From: Gammaproteobacteria bacterium | GTDB taxonomy: Bacteria; Pseudomonadota; Gammaproteobacteria; Xanthomonadales; SZUA-36 | Assembly (NCBI GenBank): GCA_030431095.1 | Contig: JAUIJU010000002.1 | Span: 86,092-135,012 of the forward strand | Length of the DNA stretch: 48,921 bases | Direction: 5' to 3' | Part shown: positions 28,653 to 37,825 of the stretch, in pieces | How positions within the stretch are numbered: position 1 is the first letter of the stretch | Layout: the number at the start of each line of letters is the position of its first letter | The notes under the pieces: generated by a model | Database searches by the model: none | The model's input: the letters and a program-made list of their open reading frames with translations, nothing else | Told to the model about the DNA's origin: nothing | Program-made: the position numbers and the translations under genes

Positions 28653-29684
28653 ATGAATCGATGGCCACATGCACTGTCCGTGTTCACCGGGATCGCGTTC
28701 CTGACGGCCACCGCTTGCAGCCGTGCCGCCAACCTGCCGCCGGATGACGATGAGGCCCGCCGATTGCTCGCCTCGATCCACGAGCGTTACCTCGAGGACC
28801 GCTCAGGCGCGCTGCCCGACTACATTCCGGCCCTGGCCGCGGCCGATCCCGAGCCATTCGCGATCGCCGTTGTCACTACCGACGGGCGCACGGTCAGTGT
28901 CGGCGACACGCAGGCGCCTTTTGTCATCATGTCCGCCGCCAAGCCCTTCACGGCCGCCCTGGTCATTCGGCAGCGCGGTCGGGACACGCTGCGCGACCGC
29001 GTCGGCCTGGAACCGACCGGCGAGGCATACAACTCCATCAACGTGATCGAGGAGAACCCGTTGCGCACCGTGAATCCGCTGGTCAACGCCGGTGCGATGG
29101 CCACGGTGAGCCTCGTGCGCGGAGCGGATCCCGAAGCGCAGTGGAACGCGCTGCTCGACTGGTATTCGCGCCTGGCCGGCGCTCCCCTGCACATGGATGA
29201 CTCGATCTACGAATCGGTGCGAAAGACCGGGCTGCGAAACCGTTCGGTGGCGGCCTTGCTGCGCAGTTACGACCGCCTGTATGGCGAACCCGAAGCGGTC
29301 CGTGACCTGTACAACCGGCAAAGTTCGGTTCAACTCGATACCCTGCAACTGGCCATGATGGGCGCGACCCTGGCCAACGGTGGCGTACAGCCGGTGAGTG
29401 GAGAACGCCTGCTGTCTCCCGAGGACGTCACCGCGGTGCTGTCGCTGATGACCATGGCCGGCATGTATGACGGCGCCGGCGCCTGGGCCTGGGACGTGGG
29501 TCTACCGGCCAAGTCAGGGGTCGGTGGCGGCATCGTCGCGGTGGCGCCCGGCGTCCTGGCCGTGGCCGCTTTCTCCCCGCGCCTGGATGAAAAGGGCAAC
29601 AGCGTGCGCGCGCAACTCGCCATTCGGTCGTTGTCGGCGCAGTTGCAACTGGGGCTATTTGGACCGGTCCCTGGCGATCCCTGA
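28653..29684 (+). CDS. glsA: Exported glutaminase
   Basis: 343 residues; the core from about residue 35 is a serine-dependent glutaminase (beta-lactamase-like fold), converting glutamine to glutamate and ammonia. Motifs: Ser94-x-x-Lys97 in VIMSAAKPF, EPTGEAYNSI, NPLVNAGAM, GLRNRSVAALL, TLANGGVQP and GLPAKSGVGGGI. Unlike most bacterial GlsA proteins, this one has an N-terminal hydrophobic segment ending ATACSRAAN; Cys22 could be a lipobox cysteine with a weak -3 residue, or this is an ordinary signal peptide. The SISK motif of E. coli is here SAAK, keeping serine and lysine. Start ATG has no clear ribosome site. Confidence 0.86.
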   Translation: MNRWPHALSVFTGIAFLTATACSRAANLPPDDDEARRLLASIHERYLEDRSGALPDYIPALAAADPEPFAIAVVTTDGRTVSVGDTQAPFVIMSAAKPFTAALVIRQRGRDTLRDRVGLEPTGEAYNSINVIEENPLRTVNPLVNAGAMATVSLVRGADPEAQWNALLDWYSRLAGAPLHMDDSIYESVRKTGLRNRSVAALLRSYDRLYGEPEAVRDLYNRQSSVQLDTLQLAMMGATLANGGVQPVSGERLLSPEDVTAVLSLMTMAGMYDGAGAWAWDVGLPAKSGVGGGIVAVAPGVLAVAAFSPRLDEKGNSVRAQLAIRSLSAQLQLGLFGPVPGDP

Positions 29685-29722
29685 TCGCGAGAACGGCAAG
29701 GACCGGTCAGGGCAACCCCGGC

Positions 29723-31141
29723 TCAGCGCCGCCTGGACTTTTTCTTTTCCGCCCACTTCCTGAGCCGCTTGCGCTTGCGCAGCTGTCGCTCGGACAGGGT
29801 GTTCTTTTTGTCCTTGAACGGGTTGCCGCCGCCGCGCAGTTCGATCACCACGGGCGTCCCGGCCAGTTTGAACGCCTTGATGAAGGTGTTTTCCAGGTAG
29901 CGCTTGTAGCTGTCCGGCACCGTGTCTACGCGATTGCCGTGAATGACGATCCGCGGCGGCAACCTGCCGCCCATGTGGGCATAACGCAGCCGAGCTGAAC
30001 GACCTTGCGACATGGGCGGCTGGTGCGCCTCGAAGGCGCGGGTAAGCACCCGGGTGAGTTCCGGCGTGGGGATTTCTTTCGTGGCGCTTTCGAAGGCCTC
30101 GTCCACGGCCTTCATCAGCAGGTCCATGCCGGTGCCGTGCAGCGCTGAAATACGGATACGACGCGCCCACGGGACGAACTGGAGTTTTCGATCCAGCGTG
30201 GCCAGCACCTGCTCGCGGTGATCCGGGTCCAGGCCATCCCACTTGTTCACCGCGATGACCAGCCCCCGGCCCTGCTCCAGGGCGTGCGACAGCAAGGTCA
30301 CGTCCTGGTCGGTCAGGCCCTCGGTGCCGTCGAGCAGAAGGACCACGACGTGCGAGCGCTCTATGGCCTGCAGTGCCTTGATCACGCTGAACTTTTCCAC
30401 GGCTTCACTGACGCGGGCGCGGCGCCGCACGCCGGCGGTGTCGATCAGTTCGTAAGAATTTCCACCGCGTTCATAGTCCACGGCGATGGTGTCGCGGGTG
30501 GTGCCGGGCATGTCGAAGGCCATGACCCGCTCCTCGCCCAGCAAGCGATTGACCAGGGTGGACTTGCCCACGTTGGGCCGACCGATGATGGCCAGGCGGC
30601 GACGATCGAAATCGTCGTCGTCGACGGCGGCCAGGTCGTCCTCCGCCGGCGGCGGCAGCAACTCCGCCACCTCGCGCATCAGTGAATCGAGTCCGCGTCG
30701 GTGCGCGGCGGCGACCGCTTGCGGTCCGCCGTAACCGAGCCCCGCGAAATCGGCCAGGGCAATATCGGTGTCGGTGCCGTCGGTCTTGTTGGCCACCAGG
30801 AGCACCGGGCGGTTCTCCTTGCGCAGGGTCTCGGCCACTTCCTCGTCCGCCGCGGTGAGCCCGTCTTTCGCGCTGACCACGAACAGCACCAGGGACGATT
30901 CGCCAATGGCCTGGAGCACTTGCTGCGCGGTCAGGTAGTCGATGCCTTCCGCACCGCCCACCAGGCCGCCGGTATCGACCAGAACACAGGGCTCCTGGCC
31001 CACGCGACAAATACCGTACTGCCGGTCCCGGGTGACTCCGGGCATGTCCGCGACCAGGGCGTCGCGCGTTCGCGTCAGGGCGTTGAAGAGGGTCGACTTG
31101 CCGACGTTGGGTCGGCCGACGATGGAGACGACGGGAAGCAC
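29723..31141 (-). CDS. der: Ribosome assembly GTPase Der (EngA)
   Basis: Tandem GTPase for 50S assembly. 472 residues. Two complete G domains, each with GRPNVGKST (G1 at about 9-17 and 188-196), DTGG and DTAG G3 motifs, and NKTD and NKWD G4 motifs, then the KH-like domain (PPRIVIHGNRVDTVPDSYKRYLENTF) and a basic tail (RQLRKRKRLRKWAEKKKSRRR region). GTG start at 31141 with no clear ribosome site; it follows bamB closely. The order hisS-yfgM-bamB-der is conserved in gammaproteobacteria. Confidence 0.97.
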   Translation of the reverse strand: MLPVVSIVGRPNVGKSTLFNALTRTRDALVADMPGVTRDRQYGICRVGQEPCVLVDTGGLVGGAEGIDYLTAQQVLQAIGESSLVLFVVSAKDGLTAADEEVAETLRKENRPVLLVANKTDGTDTDIALADFAGLGYGGPQAVAAAHRRGLDSLMREVAELLPPPAEDDLAAVDDDDFDRRRLAIIGRPNVGKSTLVNRLLGEERVMAFDMPGTTRDTIAVDYERGGNSYELIDTAGVRRRARVSEAVEKFSVIKALQAIERSHVVVLLLDGTEGLTDQDVTLLSHALEQGRGLVIAVNKWDGLDPDHREQVLATLDRKLQFVPWARRIRISALHGTGMDLLMKAVDEAFESATKEIPTPELTRVLTRAFEAHQPPMSQGRSARLRYAHMGGRLPPRIVIHGNRVDTVPDSYKRYLENTFIKAFKLAGTPVVIELRGGGNPFKDKKNTLSERQLRKRKRLRKWAEKKKSRRR

Positions 31142-31151
31142 GTGGCCGGCG

Positions 31152-32318
31152 TCAAAGCGCCGATCCCGCCTGGACGGCCACCAGGTCGCCTTTGCGGGTG
31201 TACACGTACAGGGTGTCGCCCACCACCACGGGGGCGCCGGTAAAGCCCTTACCGCCGATCTTGGTGCGCGCGGCGAACAGGCCGTCGTTCACGTTCATCC
31301 AGTGCAGGTAGCCGTCGGCATCACCGACCACCACGAAGTCCTCGTAAAATACCGGGCGGGTCAGGCCACGGTTGCTCAACGCGTCCTGTTTCCACAGCGT
31401 GGTGCCGTTGCGGCGATCGAGCAGCCACACGTTGCCGTCGCGATCGCTGATGGCCAGGTTGGTGCGCGCCACGGTCACGCCCGTGCTCGAAGGAATGTCC
31501 TTGAACCACAGCAGCCGCCCGGAATCCGCCGCCAGTGAACTGAGGCGATTCTTGTAGCTCGACACCAGCAGGTCGGAGGCGACGAAGATCATCTGTCCGT
31601 CCACGTCAGCCAGGCGGTCCAGTTCGGTCCGGCCTTCGCGGGTAGCGACAGGCTCTTCCCACAGCAAGGCGCCGTCTTCCAGGCGCAGCGCCACCACTTC
31701 GCCGCCGTCATAACCCAGGTACGCAATGCCCGCACGAATCACCGGGTTGGCGTTTCCACGCAAGGTCAGCAGCGGCACGCTGCGGTCGTAAACCCACAGG
31801 CGGCGCCCGTTGTTCTCGTCCAGGCCGAATACCCGCCCGTCGATGGAACGAACCACCACCACGCCGTCTCCCGCGGCCGGGGCGGCCAGCACTTCCGACG
31901 ACACGCGGGCGATCCAGCGTGGGGTGCCCGTGGCGGATTCGAACGCATGAATCTCACCGTTCTCGGTCCCCATGATGACCAGCGATTCGGACAGGCCAGG
32001 ACCGCCGCTGAAGGGCAGCTCGGTGTCCAGCTCCCAGTTTTCCTTGCCGCCGGCGACATCCAGGGAGGTCAGGCGGCCCTTGTAGTCCGCCACCCAGAAG
32101 GTGCCGTCACGGAAGGCCGGCCGCAGCTGTTGTTTGCGCCGGTCGGTGCCCTTGCCCAGGTCACGCTTCCACACTTCATCGGTGTCGACCGTGGGTTCGA
32201 ATTCCACCAGTTCGGCCGGGTCGCCCGGCTTGGGGTCGGAGGCGAACCAGCCCTTGATCGTGCTGCAGGCCGGCAGGGTGAGCACCAGCGTCAGTGCCAG
32301 CAGAAAGCGCGTGCGCAT
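31152..32318 (-). CDS. bamB: Outer membrane assembly lipoprotein BamB
   Basis: 388-residue beta-propeller lipoprotein of the BAM complex. Signal peptide with lipobox LPAC (Cys18). Repeated PQQ-type blades, for example FWVADYKGRLTSLDVAGGKENWEL, VFGLDENNGRRLWVYD and VWLLDRRNGTTLWKQ, indicate the eight-bladed propeller. The ATG shares one base with the yfgM stop (TGATG). It is followed by der after ten bases. Confidence 0.95.
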   Translation of the reverse strand: MRTRFLLALTLVLTLPACSTIKGWFASDPKPGDPAELVEFEPTVDTDEVWKRDLGKGTDRRKQQLRPAFRDGTFWVADYKGRLTSLDVAGGKENWELDTELPFSGGPGLSESLVIMGTENGEIHAFESATGTPRWIARVSSEVLAAPAAGDGVVVVRSIDGRVFGLDENNGRRLWVYDRSVPLLTLRGNANPVIRAGIAYLGYDGGEVVALRLEDGALLWEEPVATREGRTELDRLADVDGQMIFVASDLLVSSYKNRLSSLAADSGRLLWFKDIPSSTGVTVARTNLAISDRDGNVWLLDRRNGTTLWKQDALSNRGLTRPVFYEDFVVVGDADGYLHWMNVNDGLFAARTKIGGKGFTGAPVVVGDTLYVYTRKGDLVAVQAGSAL

Positions 32319-32974
32319 CAGGACGACTCCGCGGCATCAGCGGCGCCGGCCAGGTCGTCGATCTTCATTTCCAGCAGGGGGCGGTAACCGACACCCGAAT
32401 CCCCCAGGTCCATGGCGCGCCGGTAGGCTGCCAGGGCTTCGCCCTGCTCGCCGCGGGCGCGGTGGATGTCGCCTCGGATTTCCTCGAAGCGGCTTTCGAA
32501 ACCGGTGTCGGAGGCGGCGCCGTCCAGGGTGGCCAGGGCGTCGTCCAGTTGACCCAGTTCCAGCTGCAGGCGCGCCAGGCGTTCGCGAATGATGACCTTG
32601 AGCGGCGGCGGCTCGGCCGTCGGCAGGGCTTGCTTGAGCAGGCTGACCGCCAGGTCGACCTGGTCCGATTCGACACGGGCGCGCGCCATCTGCAATGCGG
32701 CCAGGGGCAGGTACGACGAAGAGCCGTGCTCTGACTTGAGCACTTCGAAGTTGGCCACCGCGTCATTCAGGCGATCTTCCGCCAGCAGTTCCAGCATGGT
32801 CTCGTATTCGCTGGAAGCCTGTTGCGCCTTGCCGTCCTGCCACAACTGCCACTGTTTGAATCCGAACAGTCCGCCAAAGGCCAGTACCAGGCCCATGACG
32901 ATGGCGCTGCCGTTTTCCTGCAGCCATTTCTTGACGCGTTCGCTCTGCTCGTGTGAATCGTAAACTTCTACCAT
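32318..32974 (-). CDS. yfgM: YfgM-like membrane tetratricopeptide protein
   Basis: 218 residues: N-terminal anchor (AIVMGLVLAFGGLFGFKQW, about 25-43) and periplasmic helical repeats rich in Ala/Leu (tetratricopeptide-like). In E. coli YfgM associates with SecYEG and PpiD and affects periplasmic chaperone traffic. The N-terminus VEVYDSHEQSERVKKWLQENG is the family start. Between hisS (64-base gap) and bamB, as in E. coli. Confidence 0.9.
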   Translation of the reverse strand: MVEVYDSHEQSERVKKWLQENGSAIVMGLVLAFGGLFGFKQWQLWQDGKAQQASSEYETMLELLAEDRLNDAVANFEVLKSEHGSSSYLPLAALQMARARVESDQVDLAVSLLKQALPTAEPPPLKVIIRERLARLQLELGQLDDALATLDGAASDTGFESRFEEIRGDIHRARGEQGEALAAYRRAMDLGDSGVGYRPLLEMKIDDLAGAADAAESS

Positions 32975-33038
32975 TGGTCTCGTTCTCTTCGTGGCCCATT
33001 GGCCACCGTTTTCGTGTTCTCGTCATCACGCGGCCGTT

Positions 33039-34319
33039 TCAGGCCGCGCGCCGTTCCAGCCAGTCACTGAACCAGGCAGCCGCCCGGTCCCAGTCGAGCG
33101 TAATCTGCTCGCCGTCCTCGCGCAGGAATTTCACCGCCACGGTGCGCGAGCCCACTTCATCCTCTCCGAGGACCAGGGCCAGCGCGGCGCCGCTGCGATC
33201 GGCCCGTTTGAATTGCGACTTGAAGCTGCCCTGCCCCGCGTTGCATACCAGATTGAGCCCCGGCACCTGGTCGCGCAGCCGCTCGGCCAGCGCCATCCCC
33301 TCGGCCTTGGCGCGCTCACCGGCCATCACCACGTAGCCGTGCAGCGATTCGTCACCGGTCACGCCGACAAGTTCCATCAGGGCCACCAGCCGTTCCAGGC
33401 CCATGGCGAACCCGGTGGCCGGCCAGGGTTTGCCACCCTGAAGTTCCACCAGGCCGTCGTAGCGGCCACCGGCGCAGATCGTTCCCTGCGCGCCCAGGTC
33501 GTCGGTGACCCACTCGAACACGGCATGGCAATAATAATCCAGGCCACGCACCAGGCGGGGATTGAGCGTGTACGCGATGCCCAGCCGCGCCAGGTGTTCG
33601 CGCAGACCATCGAAGTGCGCGCGGGACGCCTCGCCAAGGAAATCGGTCATTTTCGGGGCCTCGGCCAGCAAGGCCTGAACCTCCGGAATCTTGCTGTCGA
33701 GGATGCGCAGCGGGTTGCGTTGCAAGCGGCTGCGACTGTCCTCGTCCAGCGCGTCTTCATGGCGCGCCATGTAGGTGACCAGCGATTCGCGGTAGGCCAC
33801 GCGCTCCTCGGCGTTGCCCAGCGAATTGAGCTCCAGGCGCACATCGTCCAGGCCCAGCCGCGCCCAGATTCGTTCACCCATGGCCAGCAACTCGGCGTCG
33901 ACATCCGGCCCTTCAGCCCCGAACACCTCCGCGCCCACCTGGTGGAACTGGCGGGTGCGCCCCTTCTGCGGACGTTCGTGCCGAAACATGGGACCGCGGT
34001 ACCACAGGCGCTCGGGCGCAGCGTACAGCAGGCCGTTCTGCAAGGCGGCCCGCACCACGCCGGCCGTACCTTCGGGCCGTAGGCTCAATGAATCGCCGTT
34101 GCGGTCGTCGAAGGTATACATTTCTTTTTCGACCACGTCGGTGGCCTGGCCGATGGCCCGGGTGAACACCTCGGTGCGCTCCAGGAGCGGCGTGCGAATC
34201 TCGCGGAATCCGTACTGTGCCAGCACGTCGCGCACCACGGACTCCAATCTCTGCCAGGTCGCAATGTCGCCCGGCAGGATATCGTGCATACCGCGAATGG
34301 ATCGATAGGTCTGGGTCAC
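33039..34319 (-). CDS. hisS: Histidyl-tRNA synthetase
   Basis: Class II synthetase charging tRNA-His. 426 residues from GTG 34319 (E. coli 424). Motif 2 region [21 protein letters not shown], the histidine-specific [15 protein letters not shown], and motif 3 [11 protein letters not shown] are present. The frame is open to 34715 but that upstream part overlaps rodZ in another frame; protein homology starts [16 protein letters not shown]. It follows rodZ with no ispG between, unlike E. coli. Confidence 0.97.
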   Translation of the reverse strand: MTQTYRSIRGMHDILPGDIATWQRLESVVRDVLAQYGFREIRTPLLERTEVFTRAIGQATDVVEKEMYTFDDRNGDSLSLRPEGTAGVVRAALQNGLLYAAPERLWYRGPMFRHERPQKGRTRQFHQVGAEVFGAEGPDVDAELLAMGERIWARLGLDDVRLELNSLGNAEERVAYRESLVTYMARHEDALDEDSRSRLQRNPLRILDSKIPEVQALLAEAPKMTDFLGEASRAHFDGLREHLARLGIAYTLNPRLVRGLDYYCHAVFEWVTDDLGAQGTICAGGRYDGLVELQGGKPWPATGFAMGLERLVALMELVGVTGDESLHGYVVMAGERAKAEGMALAERLRDQVPGLNLVCNAGQGSFKSQFKRADRSGAALALVLGEDEVGSRTVAVKFLREDGEQITLDWDRAAAWFSDWLERRAA

Positions 34320-34371
34320 GCCGGCTTCTGCTCGCAGTTCTTCCAGGGGGTGCGCAGCCTCGCGGGGAGGC

Positions 34372-35241
34372 TCATTCCGGATCTGGGCCGGATCCCGATT
34401 CCGGTTCGTCGCTGACCTGCTCGACCGGGTCGAGCAACAACCGGGCGACGTCGTCCCGGGTGTGGGGGGCCAGGTCGACCACGTCACCGTCGAGCAGCAG
34501 GCGCACGGCGGAAGCACGGCCGAGGGACACCTGGAAAGGTCCTTCGCCACGGTAGCTGCGGGCCTCGCCGCCACGTAACAGGTCCTGTTCCAGGCGTTCG
34601 CCATCACCCTGGGTGATCTCCACCCAGGTATCGGCCGACGTCTCCAGTTCCAGCAGGTGACCGCCGTCCGCCATGGCCTGGCGTGCCGCCTCCAGGGCTT
34701 TCCAGGCCTGCGCACCGGCGTCGGCCGTACGGCTGCCCGCTGGTCCCCGCAGGGATTCCAGGCTGGCGATCGAAGCGTTCACATGGGTATCCGTTTCGAC
34801 GGCGGCGCCATCAGCAGGGTGCTCGGCCGGCGCATCGACGCGCGCCAGCCGCACCGCCTCGTGCGTCATCTGCCATGCCAGGGTGCCCACCAGCAGGGAG
34901 CCGAGGACATAGCTGGCCACGCGCAGCCAGCGATCGGAGGCCTGCGCCCGCGGTCGGTTCTCGAACACGGTCTGCACGCCGGGAGATTCGCCTTCGTGGG
35001 CAGCCAGCAGCGCCTCGGTGGAGGCCGCGTCGAGTTCGAGGAGTTCGGCGTAGCGGCCCAGGTGGCCTTTCAGGTAGATCGGGGCGATCCCGGGTTCGCG
35101 GCCTGCTTCCACCGCGGCCAGCACCCGCAACGGGCAACGAATCCGCTCAGCCGCCTGTTCCAGGGAAAGTCCCCTGGCTTCACGCAACTGGCGCAGGTCT
35201 TCGCCGGTGCTCATCGGAATCGTTGTTTGTTCTTCTGTCAT
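34372..35241 (-). CDS. rodZ: Cytoskeletal morphogenesis protein RodZ
   Basis: Bitopic membrane protein linking MreB to the elongasome. 289 residues: Cro-type helix-turn-helix (about 12-75, [19 protein letters not shown]), a transmembrane segment ([15 protein letters not shown], about 109-123), an Ala-rich periplasmic linker and a DUF4115 domain ([14 protein letters not shown] to VVDLAPHT), then an acidic/Pro tail. ATGA overlap with pilF/pilW (35238-35241) links the two. The helix-turn-helix in RodZ binds MreB and not DNA in characterised homologues. Confidence 0.94.
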   Translation of the reverse strand: MTEEQTTIPMSTGEDLRQLREARGLSLEQAAERIRCPLRVLAAVEAGREPGIAPIYLKGHLGRYAELLELDAASTEALLAAHEGESPGVQTVFENRPRAQASDRWLRVASYVLGSLLVGTLAWQMTHEAVRLARVDAPAEHPADGAAVETDTHVNASIASLESLRGPAGSRTADAGAQAWKALEAARQAMADGGHLLELETSADTWVEITQGDGERLEQDLLRGGEARSYRGEGPFQVSLGRASAVRLLLDGDVVDLAPHTRDDVARLLLDPVEQVSDEPESGSGPDPE

Positions 35242-36011
35242 CCCGAGGTGTTCCCTTGTGCTTCGGCCGTCTCGGCGGCCGCGGGGAATTTCTGGATCAG
35301 TTCGTTCCGGTATCGACCGGCCTGTTCGATGTTGTTCAGGCCCGATTCCACCCGGTAGCCCAGCAACAGGCTCGCCGCGGTCATTTCACCGCCCGCCTCG
35401 TAGCGCTGCAGGAAGGCCCGCGCCCGGAGGTAGTCAGCCCGTTCGTAGCTCAATTCGGCCAGCGACAGCAGGGCGTCAGGGAAATGCGGATCGTACGTCA
35501 GCGATTGTCGCAGATAGCCTTCGGCCTTGTCCATGTCGCCCCGCTGCAGGGCGCAGGCGCCCGCGTTGGCCATGGCCACCGCCGGCGTGCGATAAAACGG
35601 GTCCTCCAGCGCCGCCTCGAAATATCGATCAGCCTTGCGCCCTTCGCCGTTGCGGCACAGGAACGAGCCATAATTGTTGTTCACGTCACCATTGTCCGGG
35701 TCGGCACGCAGCGCTTCCCGAAAATGCTTTCCGGCATTCTCGTCTTCACCGATGGTCTCGTACAACACACCCAGCATGGTGTGGGCCGGCGCGAAATCCG
35801 GCTCGGCCGCCACCGCCTTCTTCAGCTTTTCCAGGGCGATTTCATACTGGCCGCGCGCCATGTACTCGCGGCCCATCTGTGTGTTCAGCTCCGCCGCCTT
35901 GCGCGCGGAACTGCGACTGCCGCTGTCTTCCGGCGTTGACGCGCAGGCCGCCAGCAGGGCCGCGGCGAGGAGGCCTGGGAGGAGGGTCAGCTGGCGTCGT
36001 GTTCTTCTCAT
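35238..36011 (-). CDS. pilW: Type IV pilus biogenesis lipoprotein PilF/PilW
   Basis: Outer-membrane lipoprotein that helps PilQ secretin assembly. 257 residues, lipobox LAAC (Cys23) after a basic N-terminus, followed by six or so tetratricopeptide repeats (for example EYMARGQYEIALEKLKKA, ADNGDVNNNYGSFLCRNGEGRKADRYFEAAL type). Located between rlmN and rodZ as in other gammaproteobacteria; the name pilW or pilF depends on species. ATGA overlap with rodZ. Together with pilZ at 7.6 kb it indicates a type IV pilus. Confidence 0.92.
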   Translation of the reverse strand: MRRTRRQLTLLPGLLAAALLAACASTPEDSGSRSSARKAAELNTQMGREYMARGQYEIALEKLKKAVAAEPDFAPAHTMLGVLYETIGEDENAGKHFREALRADPDNGDVNNNYGSFLCRNGEGRKADRYFEAALEDPFYRTPAVAMANAGACALQRGDMDKAEGYLRQSLTYDPHFPDALLSLAELSYERADYLRARAFLQRYEAGGEMTAASLLLGYRVESGLNNIEQAGRYRNELIQKFPAAAETAEAQGNTSG

Positions 36012-36025
36012 CGACCGGTTCCTGG

Positions 36026-37129
36026 TCAGTTGTCCTGCCGCTCGAGGCGCAGCATCTCGCGGCGTCGCGTGCGGTCACGGAAATCGCCGGCGAGCTGACC
36101 GCAGGCCGCGTCGATGTCGTCACCGCGGGTTTTGCGCACCGTCGCGATCAGGCCGCCTTCGCGCACGATGTTCTGGAAGGCTTCGATCCGCTTCGGAGGC
36201 GAGCAGCGATAGGACGTGCCCGGAAACGGGTTGAACGGAATCAGGTTCAGCTTGCTCGGCAGGCGACGCAGCAGCTTGACGAGTTCACGGGCATGCTGAT
36301 CGCTGTCGTTGACCCCGTCCAGCAGCGTGTATTCAAAAGTGATGGAGCGTTTCTTCTGTCCGCCCAGGTAATCGCGGCAGGCGTCCATCAGTTCCGCGAT
36401 GGGGTACTTGCGATTCAGCGGCACGATCTCGGTCCGGAGTTCGTCTCCCGGGGCGTGCAGGGATACGGCCAGGGCCACGTCCTCCGCCTCTTTCAGGTCA
36501 CGGATTCGCGGCACCAGGCCGGCGGTGCTGACCGTCACGCGCCGGGCCGCCAGGCCGAACCCCAGGTCCGCGCGCATCAGGCGCAGGGCCGGAATCACCT
36601 GCTCGAAATTCAGCAGCGGTTCGCCCATGCCCATCATGACCACGTTGGTGATGCGGCGTTCGCCGTTTCGCTCGTGACCCAGGGCGTGGGCCGCCAGCCA
36701 CACCTGGCCGATGATCTCCGAGGTGGTCAGGTTGCGCGCGAAACCCTGTGCGCCCGTGGAGCAGAACGTGCAGTTCAAAGCACAGCCCACCTGCGAAGAC
36801 ACACACAGGGTGCCCCGCCCCGGCTCCGGAATGAACACCGTCTCAACCGCGTTGCCGCCGGGCAGGCCCATGAGCCACTTCACCGTACCGTCTTTCGAGA
36901 TGCGCTCGGACACGATCCTGGGCGGGCGGATCTCCGCGATGTGTTCGAGCTTCTGGCGCAGCGCCTTGCCCAGGTCCGTCATGCCCTCGAAGTCCAGCAC
37001 CTGATGGTGGTAGACCCACCGCAATACCTGCTCCGCGCGATACGGCTTCTCGCCGATGGAGGCGAAAAAGTCGCGCAGGCCCTCCTGGTCGAGGTCCAGC
37101 AGGTTGATCAGGGTGGCTTCGGCGCTCAT
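36026..37129 (-). CDS. rlmN: Dual-specificity RNA methyltransferase RlmN
   Basis: Radical SAM enzyme that methylates A2503 of 23S rRNA and A37 of some tRNAs. 367 residues from ATG 37129. The 4Fe-4S cysteines are Cys116, Cys120 and Cys123 (CALNCTFC), the methyl-carrying cysteine lies in [14 protein letters not shown] near the C-terminus. [20 protein letters not shown] is the family signature. The frame is open upstream to a TTG at 37246, which would overlap ndk, so the internal ATG is preferred. It follows ndk by 16 bases. Confidence 0.96.
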   Translation of the reverse strand: MSAEATLINLLDLDQEGLRDFFASIGEKPYRAEQVLRWVYHHQVLDFEGMTDLGKALRQKLEHIAEIRPPRIVSERISKDGTVKWLMGLPGGNAVETVFIPEPGRGTLCVSSQVGCALNCTFCSTGAQGFARNLTTSEIIGQVWLAAHALGHERNGERRITNVVMMGMGEPLLNFEQVIPALRLMRADLGFGLAARRVTVSTAGLVPRIRDLKEAEDVALAVSLHAPGDELRTEIVPLNRKYPIAELMDACRDYLGGQKKRSITFEYTLLDGVNDSDQHARELVKLLRRLPSKLNLIPFNPFPGTSYRCSPPKRIEAFQNIVREGGLIATVRKTRGDDIDAACGQLAGDFRDRTRRREMLRLERQDN

Positions 37130-37145
37130 GACGGCTTGGCGGGCA

Positions 37146-37565
<420 letters not shown>

Positions 37566-37598
37566 TGAAGTGTTCCTTCTAAATAATTGAAATAATTG

Positions 37599-37604
37599 AT
37601 TGTA
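37599..37604 (-). promoter_or_regulatory. Candidate -10 element for ndk
   Basis: Minus strand TACAAT, 34 bases before the ndk GTG, in an AT-rich patch that also holds two direct copies of AAATAATTG. No good -35 at 16-18 bases. If real it would drive the whole ndk-to-der run. Confidence 0.4.
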
Positions 37605-37708
37605 GCGCCGATTGGGCCGTCGGTGGCCCGGCGCCTGCCTAAACCGCGTAATTTTAGGCCCCGCAGGCCCTGGCTGCAACGTCGACACGCCACCCGGTGC
37701 GCCATGCC

Positions 37709-37738
37709 TTGACCCCCTCCAAAGCCGAAATTTAAGAT
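37709..37738 (+). promoter_or_regulatory. Candidate fadE promoter
   Basis: TTGACC (37709-37714; 5 of 6) and TAAGAT (37733-37738; 4 of 6) with an 18-base spacer. Leader to the fadE ATG would be about 80 bases. No clear fatty-acid repressor palindrome nearby. Confidence 0.5.
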
Positions 37739-37825
37739 GAAGGGGCTCGCCCGGAGAATGGCCGGTACGGGACGAACAAGACCATTCACCTGCCCGCGGC
37801 CCCGGCCGCCCTGACGGGGAAACGA

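Noticed and set aside
29661..29708. Two direct copies of GGACCGGTC flanking the end of the glutaminase gene
   Set aside because: The first copy lies inside the glutaminase coding sequence and the second just downstream in the gap; no element lies between them, so it is not a target-site duplication.
34319..34715. Upstream extension of hisS
   Set aside because: The frame is open but the translation is Arg/Trp-rich shadow of rodZ in another frame; homology begins at the GTG at 34319.
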